A stretch of 64,000 bases of DNA from Cohnella lupini (GCF_003386205.1 NZ_QRDY01000001.1:1-64000), one strand, 5' to 3'; numbered from the stretch's first letter, positions 44,156 to 54,192 are shown. The notes: generated by a model from the letters alone, not told the origin. Numbers and translations are program-made.

Positions 44156-45487
44156 ATGTACAATATTCTTATCGTCGACGATGAACCTCTCATTTGCCGA
44201 GGCCTGGCTAGTCTGCTAGAAACCTCGGGTCTGAATATCCAACATATTTACACGGCTCATAACGGTTACGAAGCACTGGATTATTTGAAGATGGAAAATA
44301 TAGATTTGCTCATTACGGATATCCAGATGGGCGCCATGAGCGGGATCGAGCTGATGCAGCAAGCGAAAATCATCAAGCCTTGGGTACAGGTCATCGTCAT
44401 CTCCGCCCACGAAACGTTCCAATACGCGCAATTGGCTATCCGATTGGGAGCTAGGGATTATTTAATCAAGCCGATCAACAGCGAGCAGCTGCTCAATTCC
44501 GTACGCCACGTGCTGCTGCACATGGATCGTCCGGCGCTTGATCAGGCGGAGCTGATCTCGGATTTGCGGGAGCACTTCCGTATGGAGCAGCCGATGCCGA
44601 GGAGAACGGAAATTCTGAACGAGCTGCTCGAGCAAGGGCAGCCCGGAAAGGATCCGGATAGAATCCACATAGAGCGGGAGAACGATATCCGTCTTAGCGG
44701 TCCGTACTTAGCGATGGTCAAGATTCGTTTGGACTTCAATTCCGGCGCCAAGTCGCCGATCGTCCAGGAGAAGGATGCAAGGCTGCTGCAATACGCCGTG
44801 TTGAATATCGTAAGCGAGCTGTTGGATAAGGAATGGGATCATCATTCGTTCTACTCCCAGAGCCAGGACGTCAGCATTGTCGTGCAATGGGACGAAGCGG
44901 GATACGGCGATTCCAGCGCGGACAAGGTCAATCAGCTCGAGATGATCGGCAGAAGCTTGCATTTCAATATCCATAAGTTTCTAGGATTCCAATGCGTTGT
45001 GGGAATAAGCCAGATCCTGAAGGGACGAGAGTTTCTTCCCGAGCTGAACGACCAGGTGAACAAGGCGATCGTATGGAACCGCGAGCATAAAGATCATCAC
45101 GTGTTCTACTTCGGGGATTTCAAGTGGGGATCGTTCGGCGAAGATCCGTCCGAAGAGGATTTGGTTGCCCAGAACAACCTGATCGTGGAACGGGCGCATG
45201 AATACATCCACGCCAACTTCGCCCAGAAGGGATTAACCTTGAACGAGGTCGCGCAGAAAAATCACGTAAGCCCGAACTATCTCAGTTATTTGTTCAAGAA
45301 AAACACGGGCACGAACTTGTGGGAATACGTCATTAAGCTTCGGATGGAAGAGAGCAAACGCTTGATCCAAAATACCGATTTACGCAGATACGAAATTTCG
45401 GAAAGGGTAGGGTACGAGTCTCCGGAACATTTTAGCAAAATATTCAAAAAATACTTCGGGATCAGCCCAAGCGAAATGAAGAAGTAG
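44156..45487 (+). CDS. AraC-type response regulator, YesN type (locus 3)
   Basis: A 443-residue regulator: receiver domain with D8-D9 and predicted phosphorylation at Asp55 (LITDIQMG), Lys in YLIKPIN, a middle region of about 180 residues that I do not recognise, and a C-terminal AraC helix-turn-helix (about 340-440) with VGYESPEHFSKIFKKYFGISP. GGGAGG lies before the ATG. It probably controls the import and hydrolase genes that follow at 45586-54192. Confidence 0.94.
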   Translation: MYNILIVDDEPLICRGLASLLETSGLNIQHIYTAHNGYEALDYLKMENIDLLITDIQMGAMSGIELMQQAKIIKPWVQVIVISAHETFQYAQLAIRLGARDYLIKPINSEQLLNSVRHVLLHMDRPALDQAELISDLREHFRMEQPMPRRTEILNELLEQGQPGKDPDRIHIERENDIRLSGPYLAMVKIRLDFNSGAKSPIVQEKDARLLQYAVLNIVSELLDKEWDHHSFYSQSQDVSIVVQWDEAGYGDSSADKVNQLEMIGRSLHFNIHKFLGFQCVVGISQILKGREFLPELNDQVNKAIVWNREHKDHHVFYFGDFKWGSFGEDPSEEDLVAQNNLIVERAHEYIHANFAQKGLTLNEVAQKNHVSPNYLSYLFKKNTGTNLWEYVIKLRMEESKRLIQNTDLRRYEISERVGYESPEHFSKIFKKYFGISPSEMKK

Positions 45488-45585
45488 GATTGCCCATGAT
45501 CCCCATAGATACGCACATGTTCACTAAGCTTTCCTTTTCCTACAATAGAACCTATGAGTAGATAAAAAGGAAAGAGGGAGACCGA

Positions 45586-46506
45586 ATGAGTCAATCATCA
45601 ACTGTTCCGATACGTTCCTTGGATACCCAGCCCAAGAAACCTCCCGCAAAGTGGCGTAAACACATATGGGGCTATCTGTTCCTCCTGCCCGCGGTAGCGA
45701 TATTCTTCACGTTCCTATGGATGCCGATTGGAAAAGGAATCATCTTCAGCTTCTATCACATCGACTTCGTTAAAGGAGACACCTTCGTAGGCTGGGATAA
45801 TTACGAGAAGGTATTCAAGGATCCCGAAGTGATGGTTTCCGTGAAAAATACGCTATATTACATGTTGCTAGGGGTGCTTATCGGATTCTGGGTACCGATC
45901 CTGTTCGCCATAGCCATATCCGAAATGAGAAGGTTTCAAGGCTTCGCCAGGATCGCGGCTTACTTGCCTTACGTCGTTCCCTTCGTCGTTCTGTACGGCT
46001 TGTGGAGATGGTTGTACGACCCGGTGGGACCGATCAACGCCGTCATTACGAAGCTCGGAATCGACCCCGTATTGTTCTTGACGGACAAAGCATGGTCGAT
46101 GATCTCGATCGTCATCATGGAAACCTGGCAGAGCTTCGGTTCCGCCTTGCTCATTTACTTGGCGGCCGTGCTCAGCATTCCCCGCGATTGGTACGAAGCG
46201 GCGGAAATCGACGGAGCCGGCATATGGCAGAGAATCCGGCATATCACGCTGCCCGCCATCAAGAATCAGATCGTTCTTCTGTTCCTGCTTCAACTTATTG
46301 CCACCTCCCAAGGCTTCCAGACGCAATATGCATTGCTAGACGGAGGACCTAACAACGCGACGCTTACCTACGCTTTGTTGGTCGTCAGATATGCGTTCAC
46401 GCGTCAGGATTACGGCTCGGCTTCCGCTCTCGGAGTTCTTATGTTCCTAGTGCTAGGGTTGCTTGCCGTCGTCCAGTACCGGATGTCCAACAAGAAGGAG
46501 GCATAA
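45586..46506 (+). CDS. Carbohydrate ABC importer permease 1 (MalF-type, locus 3)
   Basis: A 306-residue sugar permease with about six membrane spans after a 25-residue cytoplasmic start. EAA loop EAAEIDGAGIWQRIRHITLP. Here the permeases precede the binding-protein gene, the reverse of loci 1 and 2. A TACAAT at 45540-45545 in the 98-bp gap after the regulator gene may be a -10 box, so transcription may start anew. Confidence 0.93.
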   Translation: MSQSSTVPIRSLDTQPKKPPAKWRKHIWGYLFLLPAVAIFFTFLWMPIGKGIIFSFYHIDFVKGDTFVGWDNYEKVFKDPEVMVSVKNTLYYMLLGVLIGFWVPILFAIAISEMRRFQGFARIAAYLPYVVPFVVLYGLWRWLYDPVGPINAVITKLGIDPVLFLTDKAWSMISIVIMETWQSFGSALLIYLAAVLSIPRDWYEAAEIDGAGIWQRIRHITLPAIKNQIVLLFLLQLIATSQGFQTQYALLDGGPNNATLTYALLVVRYAFTRQDYGSASALGVLMFLVLGLLAVVQYRMSNKKEA

Positions 46507-46509
46507 GCT

Positions 46510-47382
46510 TTGAAGACACATGACAGAGGAATATTATCGAGCTACGATCTGAAGAAGCCAAGCACGAAAATTTTCTACTTTTTGATGATTATCGTCGTGC
46601 TCGTCATGGTATGTACGATGCTGTACCCCATGTTCGTCATCTTCTTCAACGGGCTGAAGCTGAACACGGAAGTCAATTCCTTTCCACCGACGTTCCTGCC
46701 GTCCGAAGTGCATTTCGAGAACTATCAGAAGGCTTGGGGATACATCAAGCTACCTCTTTTCGCCAGAAATACGTTGTTCATCTTCGCGGGGAACATGGTC
46801 ATGACGGTGCTTGTCGTCGGATTCGCGTCGTTCAGCTTATCGCGCATGAACGTTCCTTATAAGAAGGTCATTCAGTATTTTTTCCTGCTCACGCTGTTCA
46901 TCCCGCCGACGACGTACATTATTCCGAATTTCGTCAACTTGCGCGATCTAGGATTAATGAATTCGTTCTGGGCGTTATGGCTTCCGGCCGGAGCCAACGC
47001 ATTCTTCCTTCTGTTGCTCAAGTCGTTCTTCGACGGAATCAACATGGAGATGTTCGAATCGGGAAGAATCGACGGGGCTTCCGAGCCTAGATTGTTCTTC
47101 CAGATCGCTTTCCCGCTTTCCGTGCCGATCTTCGCTACGCTGGCGATCTTCGTGTTCTCGTCCGCCTGGAACGATTGGTACTGGCCGTCGCTCATCCTAT
47201 CGAGCGACGATAAATATCCGCTCGCCACGGCGATTTACAAGTACGTCATCAACGTTCGACGATTGGATTTGAACCTTCGTTTCGCCATCCTGTCGATGAT
47301 TACGTTTCCGCCGGTGATCGTGTTCTTGATTTTTCAGAAATACATCGTACGCGGGCTGCACTTGGGCGGTGTCAAAGGTTAA
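46510..47382 (+). CDS. Carbohydrate ABC importer permease 2 (MalG-type, locus 3)
   Basis: A 290-residue permease with about six spans. The TTG start has AAGGAGG 8 nt upstream, inside the end of the previous gene, which leaves 3 nt between the genes. The EAA loop, ESGRIDGASEPRLFFQIAFP, has lost the usual first Glu-Ala-Ala but keeps the central DGA. Tail LHLGGVKG as in MalG-class permeases. No ATPase is encoded nearby. Confidence 0.93.
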   Translation: MKTHDRGILSSYDLKKPSTKIFYFLMIIVVLVMVCTMLYPMFVIFFNGLKLNTEVNSFPPTFLPSEVHFENYQKAWGYIKLPLFARNTLFIFAGNMVMTVLVVGFASFSLSRMNVPYKKVIQYFFLLTLFIPPTTYIIPNFVNLRDLGLMNSFWALWLPAGANAFFLLLLKSFFDGINMEMFESGRIDGASEPRLFFQIAFPLSVPIFATLAIFVFSSAWNDWYWPSLILSSDDKYPLATAIYKYVINVRRLDLNLRFAILSMITFPPVIVFLIFQKYIVRGLHLGGVKG

Positions 47383-47508
47383 CGCGCTATAACAGCATGC
47401 GTAAATCTGCACATGATCGAAATAGGAATACACATCGCCTTGATGAATGCGCCTCCATTATGATGAGCGTGTAAGAAAAACAATTAAACGAAAAGGGGAT
47501 TAACAACA

Positions 47509-48960
47509 ATGCGTAAGATTTCGACTATTATCGCATGTCTTCTCGTATTCAGCTTAGTACTCGCTGCATGCGGCGGCAACAAAAACAACAATGCGTCGCC
47601 TTCCGCTTCGACTTCGGCAAGCACGCCGGCCGAGTCTTCGGCCGCTTCGGAAAGCAGCGCTCCTACGGAAGTCGATTTGACTCAAGTGAAAGCGACGATC
47701 AGCATTTACTACCCGACTCCGGACCAAGTGGAGAAACGCGCATTGGAAGACGATAAAATCAAGCGCTTTAACGAAGTTTATCCGAACGTCGAAGTCGTGA
47801 AGAGCGACTGGCAATACAACCCGAACGAAATCGGGATCAAGATGGGCGCCAACGAAGCGCCGACGCTATTCAACACTTACGCGACGGAAGGCAAGTTCCT
47901 TGCGGAAAAAGGCTGGGCGGCGGACATTACCGACCTGTTCAACTCATACGACAAAAAAGATCAATTGAATCCGATCCTTCTCGATCAATTCAACATCGGC
48001 GGTAAAATCTTCGGTATCCCGCAACAAGGTTACGTCGTAGGTACGGTAGTCAACAAAAAAATGCTGACCGACAAAGGCGTGGCGGTTCCTCCGCTTGACT
48101 GGACTTGGGACGACGTGCTGGCAACGGCAACCGCGGTAGCCGATCCGGGCAAAGGCATCGCGGGTATCGCTCCGATGGGTAAAGGCAACGAAGCCGGCTG
48201 GAACTGGACGAACTTCTTGTTCGAAGCGGGCGGCGAAATTCAAACGATCGAAGGCGGCAAAGTAACCGCGGCGTTCAACTCCGATGCAGGTCTTAAAGCC
48301 CTCGAATTCTACAGCAAGCTGAAAGAAGCCAATGTCATTCCCGCCGACTGGGCTCTTGGATGGGGCGATGCGGTAGGCGCGTTCGCTCAGGGCAGAACGG
48401 CAATGGTTATCGCGGGTCCTGACGGTCCGCTCGACCAAGGCTTGAACCAAGGCGGATTGAAGCCGGAAGACCTTCTCGTGTATCCGATGCCGGCGGTAGC
48501 TGCAGGCGGCAAGCATACGGGCGTTCTCGGCGGAGACTTCCTCGTCGTCAATCCGAACGCAACGAAAGAAGAACAACAGCTGGCGTTCCAATACGCGGTA
48601 TTCGATTACTTCTCCGACAAAGGCTTGGAATCGACGGAAGCCAACATCCAAGCGCGTAAAGCCGAGAACAAGTTCTTCGTACCGCCGGTTATCCAATACT
48701 TTAAGCAAGATTCCGAATACGGCGCTAAGGTTAAAGCCGTATACGACAAATACGATAACGTATACCAATACAGCAACGAATTGATGGGTCTTCTCGACGG
48801 CAAGCCGGAAGCGCAGTTCAACACTCAAGATTACTACGCGGCTATGACCAACGTCATCCAAGAAGTATTCTCCAAAAAAGGCGTCGACCTGAAAGCTCAA
48901 CTCGATGCCGCGGCGAAAACGGTGCAAGAGAAATTCTTCGACCAAATCAAAGTAGAATAG
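47509..48960 (+). CDS. Carbohydrate ABC importer, lipoprotein substrate-binding protein (locus 3)
   Basis: A 483-residue family-1 binding protein. The signal peptide ends in LAAC (Cys21), followed by a long Ser/Ala/Thr/Pro-rich linker (about 24-52) that probably spaces the domain off the membrane, then the two-lobe domain with GIPQQGYVVGTVVNKKMLTDKG-type hinge segments. Codon choice looks like that of a highly expressed gene. The alpha-glucosidase encoded downstream suggests alpha-gluco-oligosaccharides as substrate. A 12-bp perfect stem follows its stop. Confidence 0.92.
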   Translation: MRKISTIIACLLVFSLVLAACGGNKNNNASPSASTSASTPAESSAASESSAPTEVDLTQVKATISIYYPTPDQVEKRALEDDKIKRFNEVYPNVEVVKSDWQYNPNEIGIKMGANEAPTLFNTYATEGKFLAEKGWAADITDLFNSYDKKDQLNPILLDQFNIGGKIFGIPQQGYVVGTVVNKKMLTDKGVAVPPLDWTWDDVLATATAVADPGKGIAGIAPMGKGNEAGWNWTNFLFEAGGEIQTIEGGKVTAAFNSDAGLKALEFYSKLKEANVIPADWALGWGDAVGAFAQGRTAMVIAGPDGPLDQGLNQGGLKPEDLLVYPMPAVAAGGKHTGVLGGDFLVVNPNATKEEQQLAFQYAVFDYFSDKGLESTEANIQARKAENKFFVPPVIQYFKQDSEYGAKVKAVYDKYDNVYQYSNELMGLLDGKPEAQFNTQDYYAAMTNVIQEVFSKKGVDLKAQLDAAAKTVQEKFFDQIKVE

Positions 48961-48966
48961 TTTAAC

Positions 48967-49012
48967 AGAAGGTTGCCTAGGGCGAACGAAAGTTTGCAAG
49001 AGGCAACCTTCT
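48967..49012 (+). promoter_or_regulatory. Strong intercistronic hairpin after the locus-3 binding protein gene
   Basis: Perfect 12-bp stem AGAAGGTTGCCT/AGGCAACCTTCT with a 22-nt loop, but no T-run, between the binding-protein stop and the GH31 gene 21 nt further on. It probably limits read-through or protects the upstream message, giving more binding protein than hydrolase. Confidence 0.6.
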
Positions 49013-49033
49013 ATATAATCAGAGGTGAATGAA

Positions 49034-51445
49034 ATGCTAACGAGCGAAGCCATTATGCCGGATAAACCGAACGACGGAAAGGATCCGATCCTTAACGGAT
49101 CGATCGGATCGATAACCAAAACGGAACATAACGACGAATACGTCATATTGCGCGGCGAACATGCCAACCTCGTATTCCTTTTCCTTAACGAACATACGCT
49201 TCGCATGAAATTATTTTTCGGAGAAGAGCCGGATTTGAGCGCGACGCCCGCAATCGTCGAACAAGCGGCGAAGAATGCAGCGTTAACGGTCGAAGAGCGG
49301 GAAGGGCATATCGTCATATCGTCGTCGGAGCTTCATGCGGTCGTGGATCCGCTGAACTTCTCGCTAAGGATATTCAATGCGCGGGGCGAGCTACTATTGG
49401 AAGAGAAGTCGATTGCCTGGGAGGATAAGAATAAAGTAACCTTCACGGCTTCGAAATCGCGGGATTCCTACTTTTACGGCCTCGGAGAGAAGACCGGCTT
49501 CCTCGATAAGAACGGCGAACGTTACGAAATGTGGAACAGCGACGTTTACGAGCCTCACGTTCAAGATACGGACGCCCTGTATCAGTCGATTCCTTTTCTT
49601 ATTCATTATGAATACGGCAAGCCGGCTTATGGTTTGCTGCTCGATAACCCGGGTAGGTCGATTTTCGATATGAGGACTCGCGAGGATAGATACTCCGTAA
49701 GCGTGACGAGCGGCGAATTGGATCTTTATATTTGGATTGGACCTAGCATCAAGGATGCGGTGTCGCGGATGACCGAGGTTACGGGCAGAACGTATATGCC
49801 TCCCAAGTGGTCGATCGGATATCAACAATCCAGGTACAGCTACATGAACCAAGAGGAAGTGCTGGACATCGCCCGTACCTTCAGGGAAAAGAAAATCCCC
49901 TGCGACGTTCTGTATCTGGACATTCACTACATGGACGAGTATCGGGTATTTACTTGGGATTCGAAGCGATTTCCCAAGCCGAAGGAAATGATGGCCGAGC
50001 TGAAGGAGCTTGGATTCGAACTCGTGCCGATCGTAGATCCCGGAGTGAAGAAGGATCCCAAATACCCGATTTATAAGGAAGGGGTCAAGAACGGATATTT
50101 CTGCCGTAAGCTCGAGGGCGATATCTTTATCGGCAAGGTGTGGCCAGGTCTTAGTGCTTTTCCGGACTTTACGGATGATGCGGCTGCCGAATGGTGGGGA
50201 GATCATCATCGGTTTTACGTCAAACACGGAATAAACGGAATTTGGAACGATATGAACGAGCCCTCCGTTTTTAACGATTCGAAGACGATGGATTTGGATG
50301 TCGTGCACGGGAATAACGGAAATCCGAAAACCCATGAAGAATGGCATAATCTATACGGTTTGTTGATGTCCAAGGCGACTTTCGAGGGGATGAAGCGAAG
50401 CATGTCGGGTGAGCGGCCGTTCGTGCTGACCCGCGCGGGTTATACGGGGATTCAACGATTCGCGACCGTATGGACGGGCGACAATCGCAGTTTCTGGGAG
50501 CATATGGCGATGAGCATTCCGATGGTTCTCAACTTGGGAATGTCGGGAATCGCATTCGCCGGTCCTGACGTTGGCGGGTTTTCCCACCATGCCTCGGGAG
50601 AGCTTGTGGCCAGATGGACGCAGATGGGCGCGTTCTTCCCGTTCTTCCGCAATCATAGCGTGATCGAGTCGCGCCGCCAAGAACCATGGATGTTCGGCGA
50701 GCAAATAGAAGCCATCTGCCGCGAATATATCGGAATACGGTACCGGCTCATGCCGTATCTGTATTCCTTGTTCTATGAAGCCCATACGACGGGGATTCCG
50801 ATCGTCCGTTCCCTGATCATGGAATACCCGGAGGACCGCAACGTAAGCAATGTCTGCGATCAATTCCTGCTCGGTCCGAGCTTGCTCGTCGCGCCGATCT
50901 ATCGCCCCGGCGTTTGTTCAAGGGCAGTCTATTTACCCGAAGGCATCTGGTACGATTATTGGACCGGCGAGAAGCTGGAGGGAGGCAGGCCCGTATTAGC
51001 CGATGCGCCGTTAGAGAGAATGCCGCTATACGTGAAGGCGGGCTCTATTATTCCGGAGCAGGAGCTGCGCCAATCTATGAACGAGTCTTCCGAACAACCT
51101 CTAAGGGTACGAATTCGCGTCGGGTCGGGCCATGACGGAATCCATCGCTTCTCCCAATACGAGGACGACGGTCGCACCTACGCTTTCGAAGCGGGACGGT
51201 TTACCCTTCGCGAATGGAGCGTTCAGCAATCGCCGGGCGGGATTCGCGTGGCTTGCGATTATGCAAGCGATGGTTGGCCTTGCGGAGAAGAGTTGATCCT
51301 TGCCCTAAGTCCCGTCGAATCCAAACCGACGAAAATCAGCTCATCCGGAAACGTGGAGACGGATGCCTGGATTTACGACGAAGCGAAACAAACGCTTCAA
51401 GTGACGATTAAAGTTAAGCATTCCTTTGAGCTTCAAATTCGATAA
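49034..51445 (+). CDS. Glycoside hydrolase family 31 alpha-glucosidase
   Basis: An 803-residue GH31 enzyme that cleaves terminal alpha-glucosidic bonds with retention. The catalytic nucleophile is Asp406 in GIWNDMNEPSVF and the acid/base Asp483 in WTGDNRSFWEHM; the N-terminal sandwich, the PPKWSIGYQQSRYSY barrel start and the C-terminal DUF5110-like part are all in place. There is no signal peptide, so it acts in the cytoplasm on imported sugar. The ATG behind AGAGGTG is preferred to a GTG three codons upstream. It could have alpha-glucosidase or alpha-xylosidase activity; the sequence alone does not decide. The next gene follows 14 nt later. Confidence 0.92.
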   Translation: MLTSEAIMPDKPNDGKDPILNGSIGSITKTEHNDEYVILRGEHANLVFLFLNEHTLRMKLFFGEEPDLSATPAIVEQAAKNAALTVEEREGHIVISSSELHAVVDPLNFSLRIFNARGELLLEEKSIAWEDKNKVTFTASKSRDSYFYGLGEKTGFLDKNGERYEMWNSDVYEPHVQDTDALYQSIPFLIHYEYGKPAYGLLLDNPGRSIFDMRTREDRYSVSVTSGELDLYIWIGPSIKDAVSRMTEVTGRTYMPPKWSIGYQQSRYSYMNQEEVLDIARTFREKKIPCDVLYLDIHYMDEYRVFTWDSKRFPKPKEMMAELKELGFELVPIVDPGVKKDPKYPIYKEGVKNGYFCRKLEGDIFIGKVWPGLSAFPDFTDDAAAEWWGDHHRFYVKHGINGIWNDMNEPSVFNDSKTMDLDVVHGNNGNPKTHEEWHNLYGLLMSKATFEGMKRSMSGERPFVLTRAGYTGIQRFATVWTGDNRSFWEHMAMSIPMVLNLGMSGIAFAGPDVGGFSHHASGELVARWTQMGAFFPFFRNHSVIESRRQEPWMFGEQIEAICREYIGIRYRLMPYLYSLFYEAHTTGIPIVRSLIMEYPEDRNVSNVCDQFLLGPSLLVAPIYRPGVCSRAVYLPEGIWYDYWTGEKLEGGRPVLADAPLERMPLYVKAGSIIPEQELRQSMNESSEQPLRVRIRVGSGHDGIHRFSQYEDDGRTYAFEAGRFTLREWSVQQSPGGIRVACDYASDGWPCGEELILALSPVESKPTKISSSGNVETDAWIYDEAKQTLQVTIKVKHSFELQIR

Positions 51446-51459
51446 CAGGGGGAAAGCGT

Positions 51460-54192
51460 GTGGCCAAGCGTTTTTGGCAATCCAAAGCATCGTGGCTCTC
51501 GATCGGCGCTATCGTTCTCATTTTGGCGGGTGCTTATTTGTTCTTTTACTCGCCGTTCAGCGCCCAAGCAAGCTTCAAGGACAAAGACGGGTTGCTGATC
51601 GTCAGCAACGACCGCTACGAGATCGCCTTTCGTTCCGATAACGGAGCTATCGAGTATATTAAAAACAAAGACGGCGAGAGTAACCTCACGTTAGGAAACA
51701 GAGAGCAAGCGTTATGGTGGGCTTTCTCTCAAGACGATACTTCCACGAACGGCAAAATAGCCGAAAACTTCTCTTATGATTGGAATAAGCGAAAAGGAGA
51801 GCTGGTCTTTCGCTACGGAGGCTCGGTTAAAGTCGACGTGACCGCCCGATTCGAGGACGACAACCGGATTTATATGAGCGCCTCGGTCGATAACCAATCG
51901 GATAAGACGATCAAGTCATTCCGTTTCCCGTACGAGCTGAAGGTCGATTCGGCATCCGTTAAGGATGCGGTTCTGCCGATGTTGCCCGGCGCCAAGCTGA
52001 AGGACGCGTTCTTCAAGGAGAGCAATTCGTTCCAAGATCAATATCCGGGCGTCCTGTTTGCTTCTTATCTGGGAATGAGTACGGCCGGCGGCGATTTAGC
52101 CGTCTACGACATAAGCGGAGACATCGTCGCGACGACCGACTTGGGCTTCAAGAGCCAGGTGGACGATTCCGGGAAGACGGGCATCGTCCACAACTATAAG
52201 ACGTGGATCGATCCGAAGAAGCAATGGAACAGCCCGTCCGTCGTGCTCGAGTTCGGCGATTACGAAGGGACGATCGCCAGCTATCGAGAGCTTAACAAGC
52301 TGGACGAATATCGATCGTTGACCGACAAGCTCGGCAAGGATAAGGACGTCTATTTCCAATTGCCGTTCTACAAGACGGATATTTCCGCGATCAAGGATGG
52401 CAGCTGGAGTAATTTGACGTCCAATTACTTGGATAAGATGAATTACGACGGGGTCATACATTTGGTCGGATTCCAGAAGGGCGGCCATGACGAGAATTAT
52501 CCGGACTTCATTCCTCCCGATCCCAAATGGGGAGGGGATCCGGCTTTTCAAACGTTCGTGAAAGCGGCGAAGGACAAAGGAAACAGAGTCGTTCCTTATA
52601 CGAACATGTCATGGTGGGGCAACAATTCCCCGACGCTCGCGAATTTGCCTTCGGGCACGACCATGGAAGATTTAATCGTCTTGAAGGACAACGGTCAAAT
52701 AACGAAGGAGGATTACGGCAATCACAGCGGCTACGTAGTTAACACGGGCCATCCGTTCTTCCTCCAACGGACGGCCGAGGAGCATAAGAAGCTGCTCGGG
52801 CAAGCGGGCTTCGACGGTATTTTCGAGGATCAGTGGGGCATTCGGAATTCTCCCTACGTGTTCAATAAAACGATACCGGAAGGCACCGACCCCTCGACCG
52901 CGTATTTCCAAGGCGTCCGCAATTATTTCGACGGATTAGATGCCAATATGTACATGGAGGACGGAACGGATGTCTTGGCGGACGATGCCGTGGGTTTCAT
53001 GGGCTCGACCTACTTGTGGGACCAGCTCGGTTATCGCAAGAACACGTCATCCTATACGGACTACTATCCGTTATCCGGCATGCTTTTCCGCGACAAGGTC
53101 ATGCTGTTCCACCATGATTTGGCCGCGGAGACGATGACGGACGATCAAGACATGCTGAGATGGAACTTAGCGATGGGATATAACCTAAGCGTCGACTTCT
53201 TCAATGGCGTGGCCAATCCTTGGGTCGATACGGTCGGAGTGTTCCAGAAATACATTCTGTCCCAATACGCGGACTCCTTGGTCGAAGGCTTCGAGCAAGT
53301 GACCCCTACCGTAACAAGAACGGACTTCGGCGATTACGCCGTGACGGCGAACTGGAACAAGGACGAAGCATACGCGCTGAACGGCGACGATTCGCTTGCT
53401 CCGGGCGGATATGACGTCACCTCCGACGACGGTAACCGCAGGGCGGGCAACTTCGCCCGATTGAACGGACTGGACCTGGATGCCGGGGACCATAATCTAG
53501 TAGAGGTCAGAGAGAAGGACGTTATCCGCGTCTATCAGCCGATCGGCGCAGACACGACGCTCAAGATTCGCAAAGGCAAGGATTGGCCTCATGCTACGGC
53601 GGTCGCTTATCTGGCGAACGGCACGAAGATATCCGATCTTCAAGTGAAAGAAGAAGGGGATTTCATAATCTTCGACTACGTGGGGCTCATCAAAGAACAG
53701 AAAGTGGGTTACGTGGAGCTGGCAACCTCGAAGGAACCTAGCAAATCGAGCGAAACGTTCGAGAAAGTGAAAGTCGAACTTAACGTAGCTTTGCTGCAGA
53801 AGGCGTTCTCGACATCCAATACGGCCGAAGCTTTCCCGGCGGAGCTGACGGTGGACGGCGACCCTTACACGTATTGGGAAAGCACGGCCAAGAAATTTCC
53901 GCAATCGTTGACGCTGGAGTTGGATAAGGAAAGAGAGATCGACAAGCTGATCTTGAAGCTACCTCCGCAGGACGCTTGGGAATCGCGCGATCAGGATATC
54001 GAGGTGCTCGTTAGCCAGGATGGGGAGACGTTCGAATCCATTCTTGCTTCCAAGCCTTATACCTTCGATCCTAAGAAGGCGAACGCCGTGGAAATTCCTT
54101 TGGATCAAGTAAAAGCCAAGTTCGTGCGAGTGACGATTACCGGGAATACCGGTTGGCCGGCCGCGCAAATTTCGGAGTTCGAGGCTTACTGA
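51460..54192 (+). CDS. Membrane-anchored DUF6259-type glycoside hydrolase with a C-terminal F5/8C (CBM32-like) domain
   Basis: A 910-residue protein whose enzymatic role is not characterised to my knowledge. An uncleaved signal anchor lies at about residues 12-33. A beta-sandwich (about 40-300), a TIM-barrel-like region (about 310-640) and an all-beta part follow, and a discoidin-like F5/8C sugar-binding domain closes it (about 775-910; DGDPYTYWEST, KFVRVTITG). The barrel resembles the GH101/GH129-type superfamily in layout; the acidic segments DGIFEDQWG and MEDGTD are candidate catalytic sites. It would act outside the cell at the membrane surface, cutting a polymer into the oligosaccharides taken up by the locus-3 importer and trimmed by GH31. 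The GTG start has AGGGGG upstream. Confidence 0.7.
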   Translation: MAKRFWQSKASWLSIGAIVLILAGAYLFFYSPFSAQASFKDKDGLLIVSNDRYEIAFRSDNGAIEYIKNKDGESNLTLGNREQALWWAFSQDDTSTNGKIAENFSYDWNKRKGELVFRYGGSVKVDVTARFEDDNRIYMSASVDNQSDKTIKSFRFPYELKVDSASVKDAVLPMLPGAKLKDAFFKESNSFQDQYPGVLFASYLGMSTAGGDLAVYDISGDIVATTDLGFKSQVDDSGKTGIVHNYKTWIDPKKQWNSPSVVLEFGDYEGTIASYRELNKLDEYRSLTDKLGKDKDVYFQLPFYKTDISAIKDGSWSNLTSNYLDKMNYDGVIHLVGFQKGGHDENYPDFIPPDPKWGGDPAFQTFVKAAKDKGNRVVPYTNMSWWGNNSPTLANLPSGTTMEDLIVLKDNGQITKEDYGNHSGYVVNTGHPFFLQRTAEEHKKLLGQAGFDGIFEDQWGIRNSPYVFNKTIPEGTDPSTAYFQGVRNYFDGLDANMYMEDGTDVLADDAVGFMGSTYLWDQLGYRKNTSSYTDYYPLSGMLFRDKVMLFHHDLAAETMTDDQDMLRWNLAMGYNLSVDFFNGVANPWVDTVGVFQKYILSQYADSLVEGFEQVTPTVTRTDFGDYAVTANWNKDEAYALNGDDSLAPGGYDVTSDDGNRRAGNFARLNGLDLDAGDHNLVEVREKDVIRVYQPIGADTTLKIRKGKDWPHATAVAYLANGTKISDLQVKEEGDFIIFDYVGLIKEQKVGYVELATSKEPSKSSETFEKVKVELNVALLQKAFSTSNTAEAFPAELTVDGDPYTYWESTAKKFPQSLTLELDKEREIDKLILKLPPQDAWESRDQDIEVLVSQDGETFESILASKPYTFDPKKANAVEIPLDQVKAKFVRVTITGNTGWPAAQISEFEAY

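Noticed and set aside
47944..49317. 457-codon antisense frame opposite the locus-3 binding protein gene
   Set aside because: Shadow frame; the plus strand has a lipobox, binding site and conserved family. It crosses the hairpin and the GH31 start with no signal of its own.
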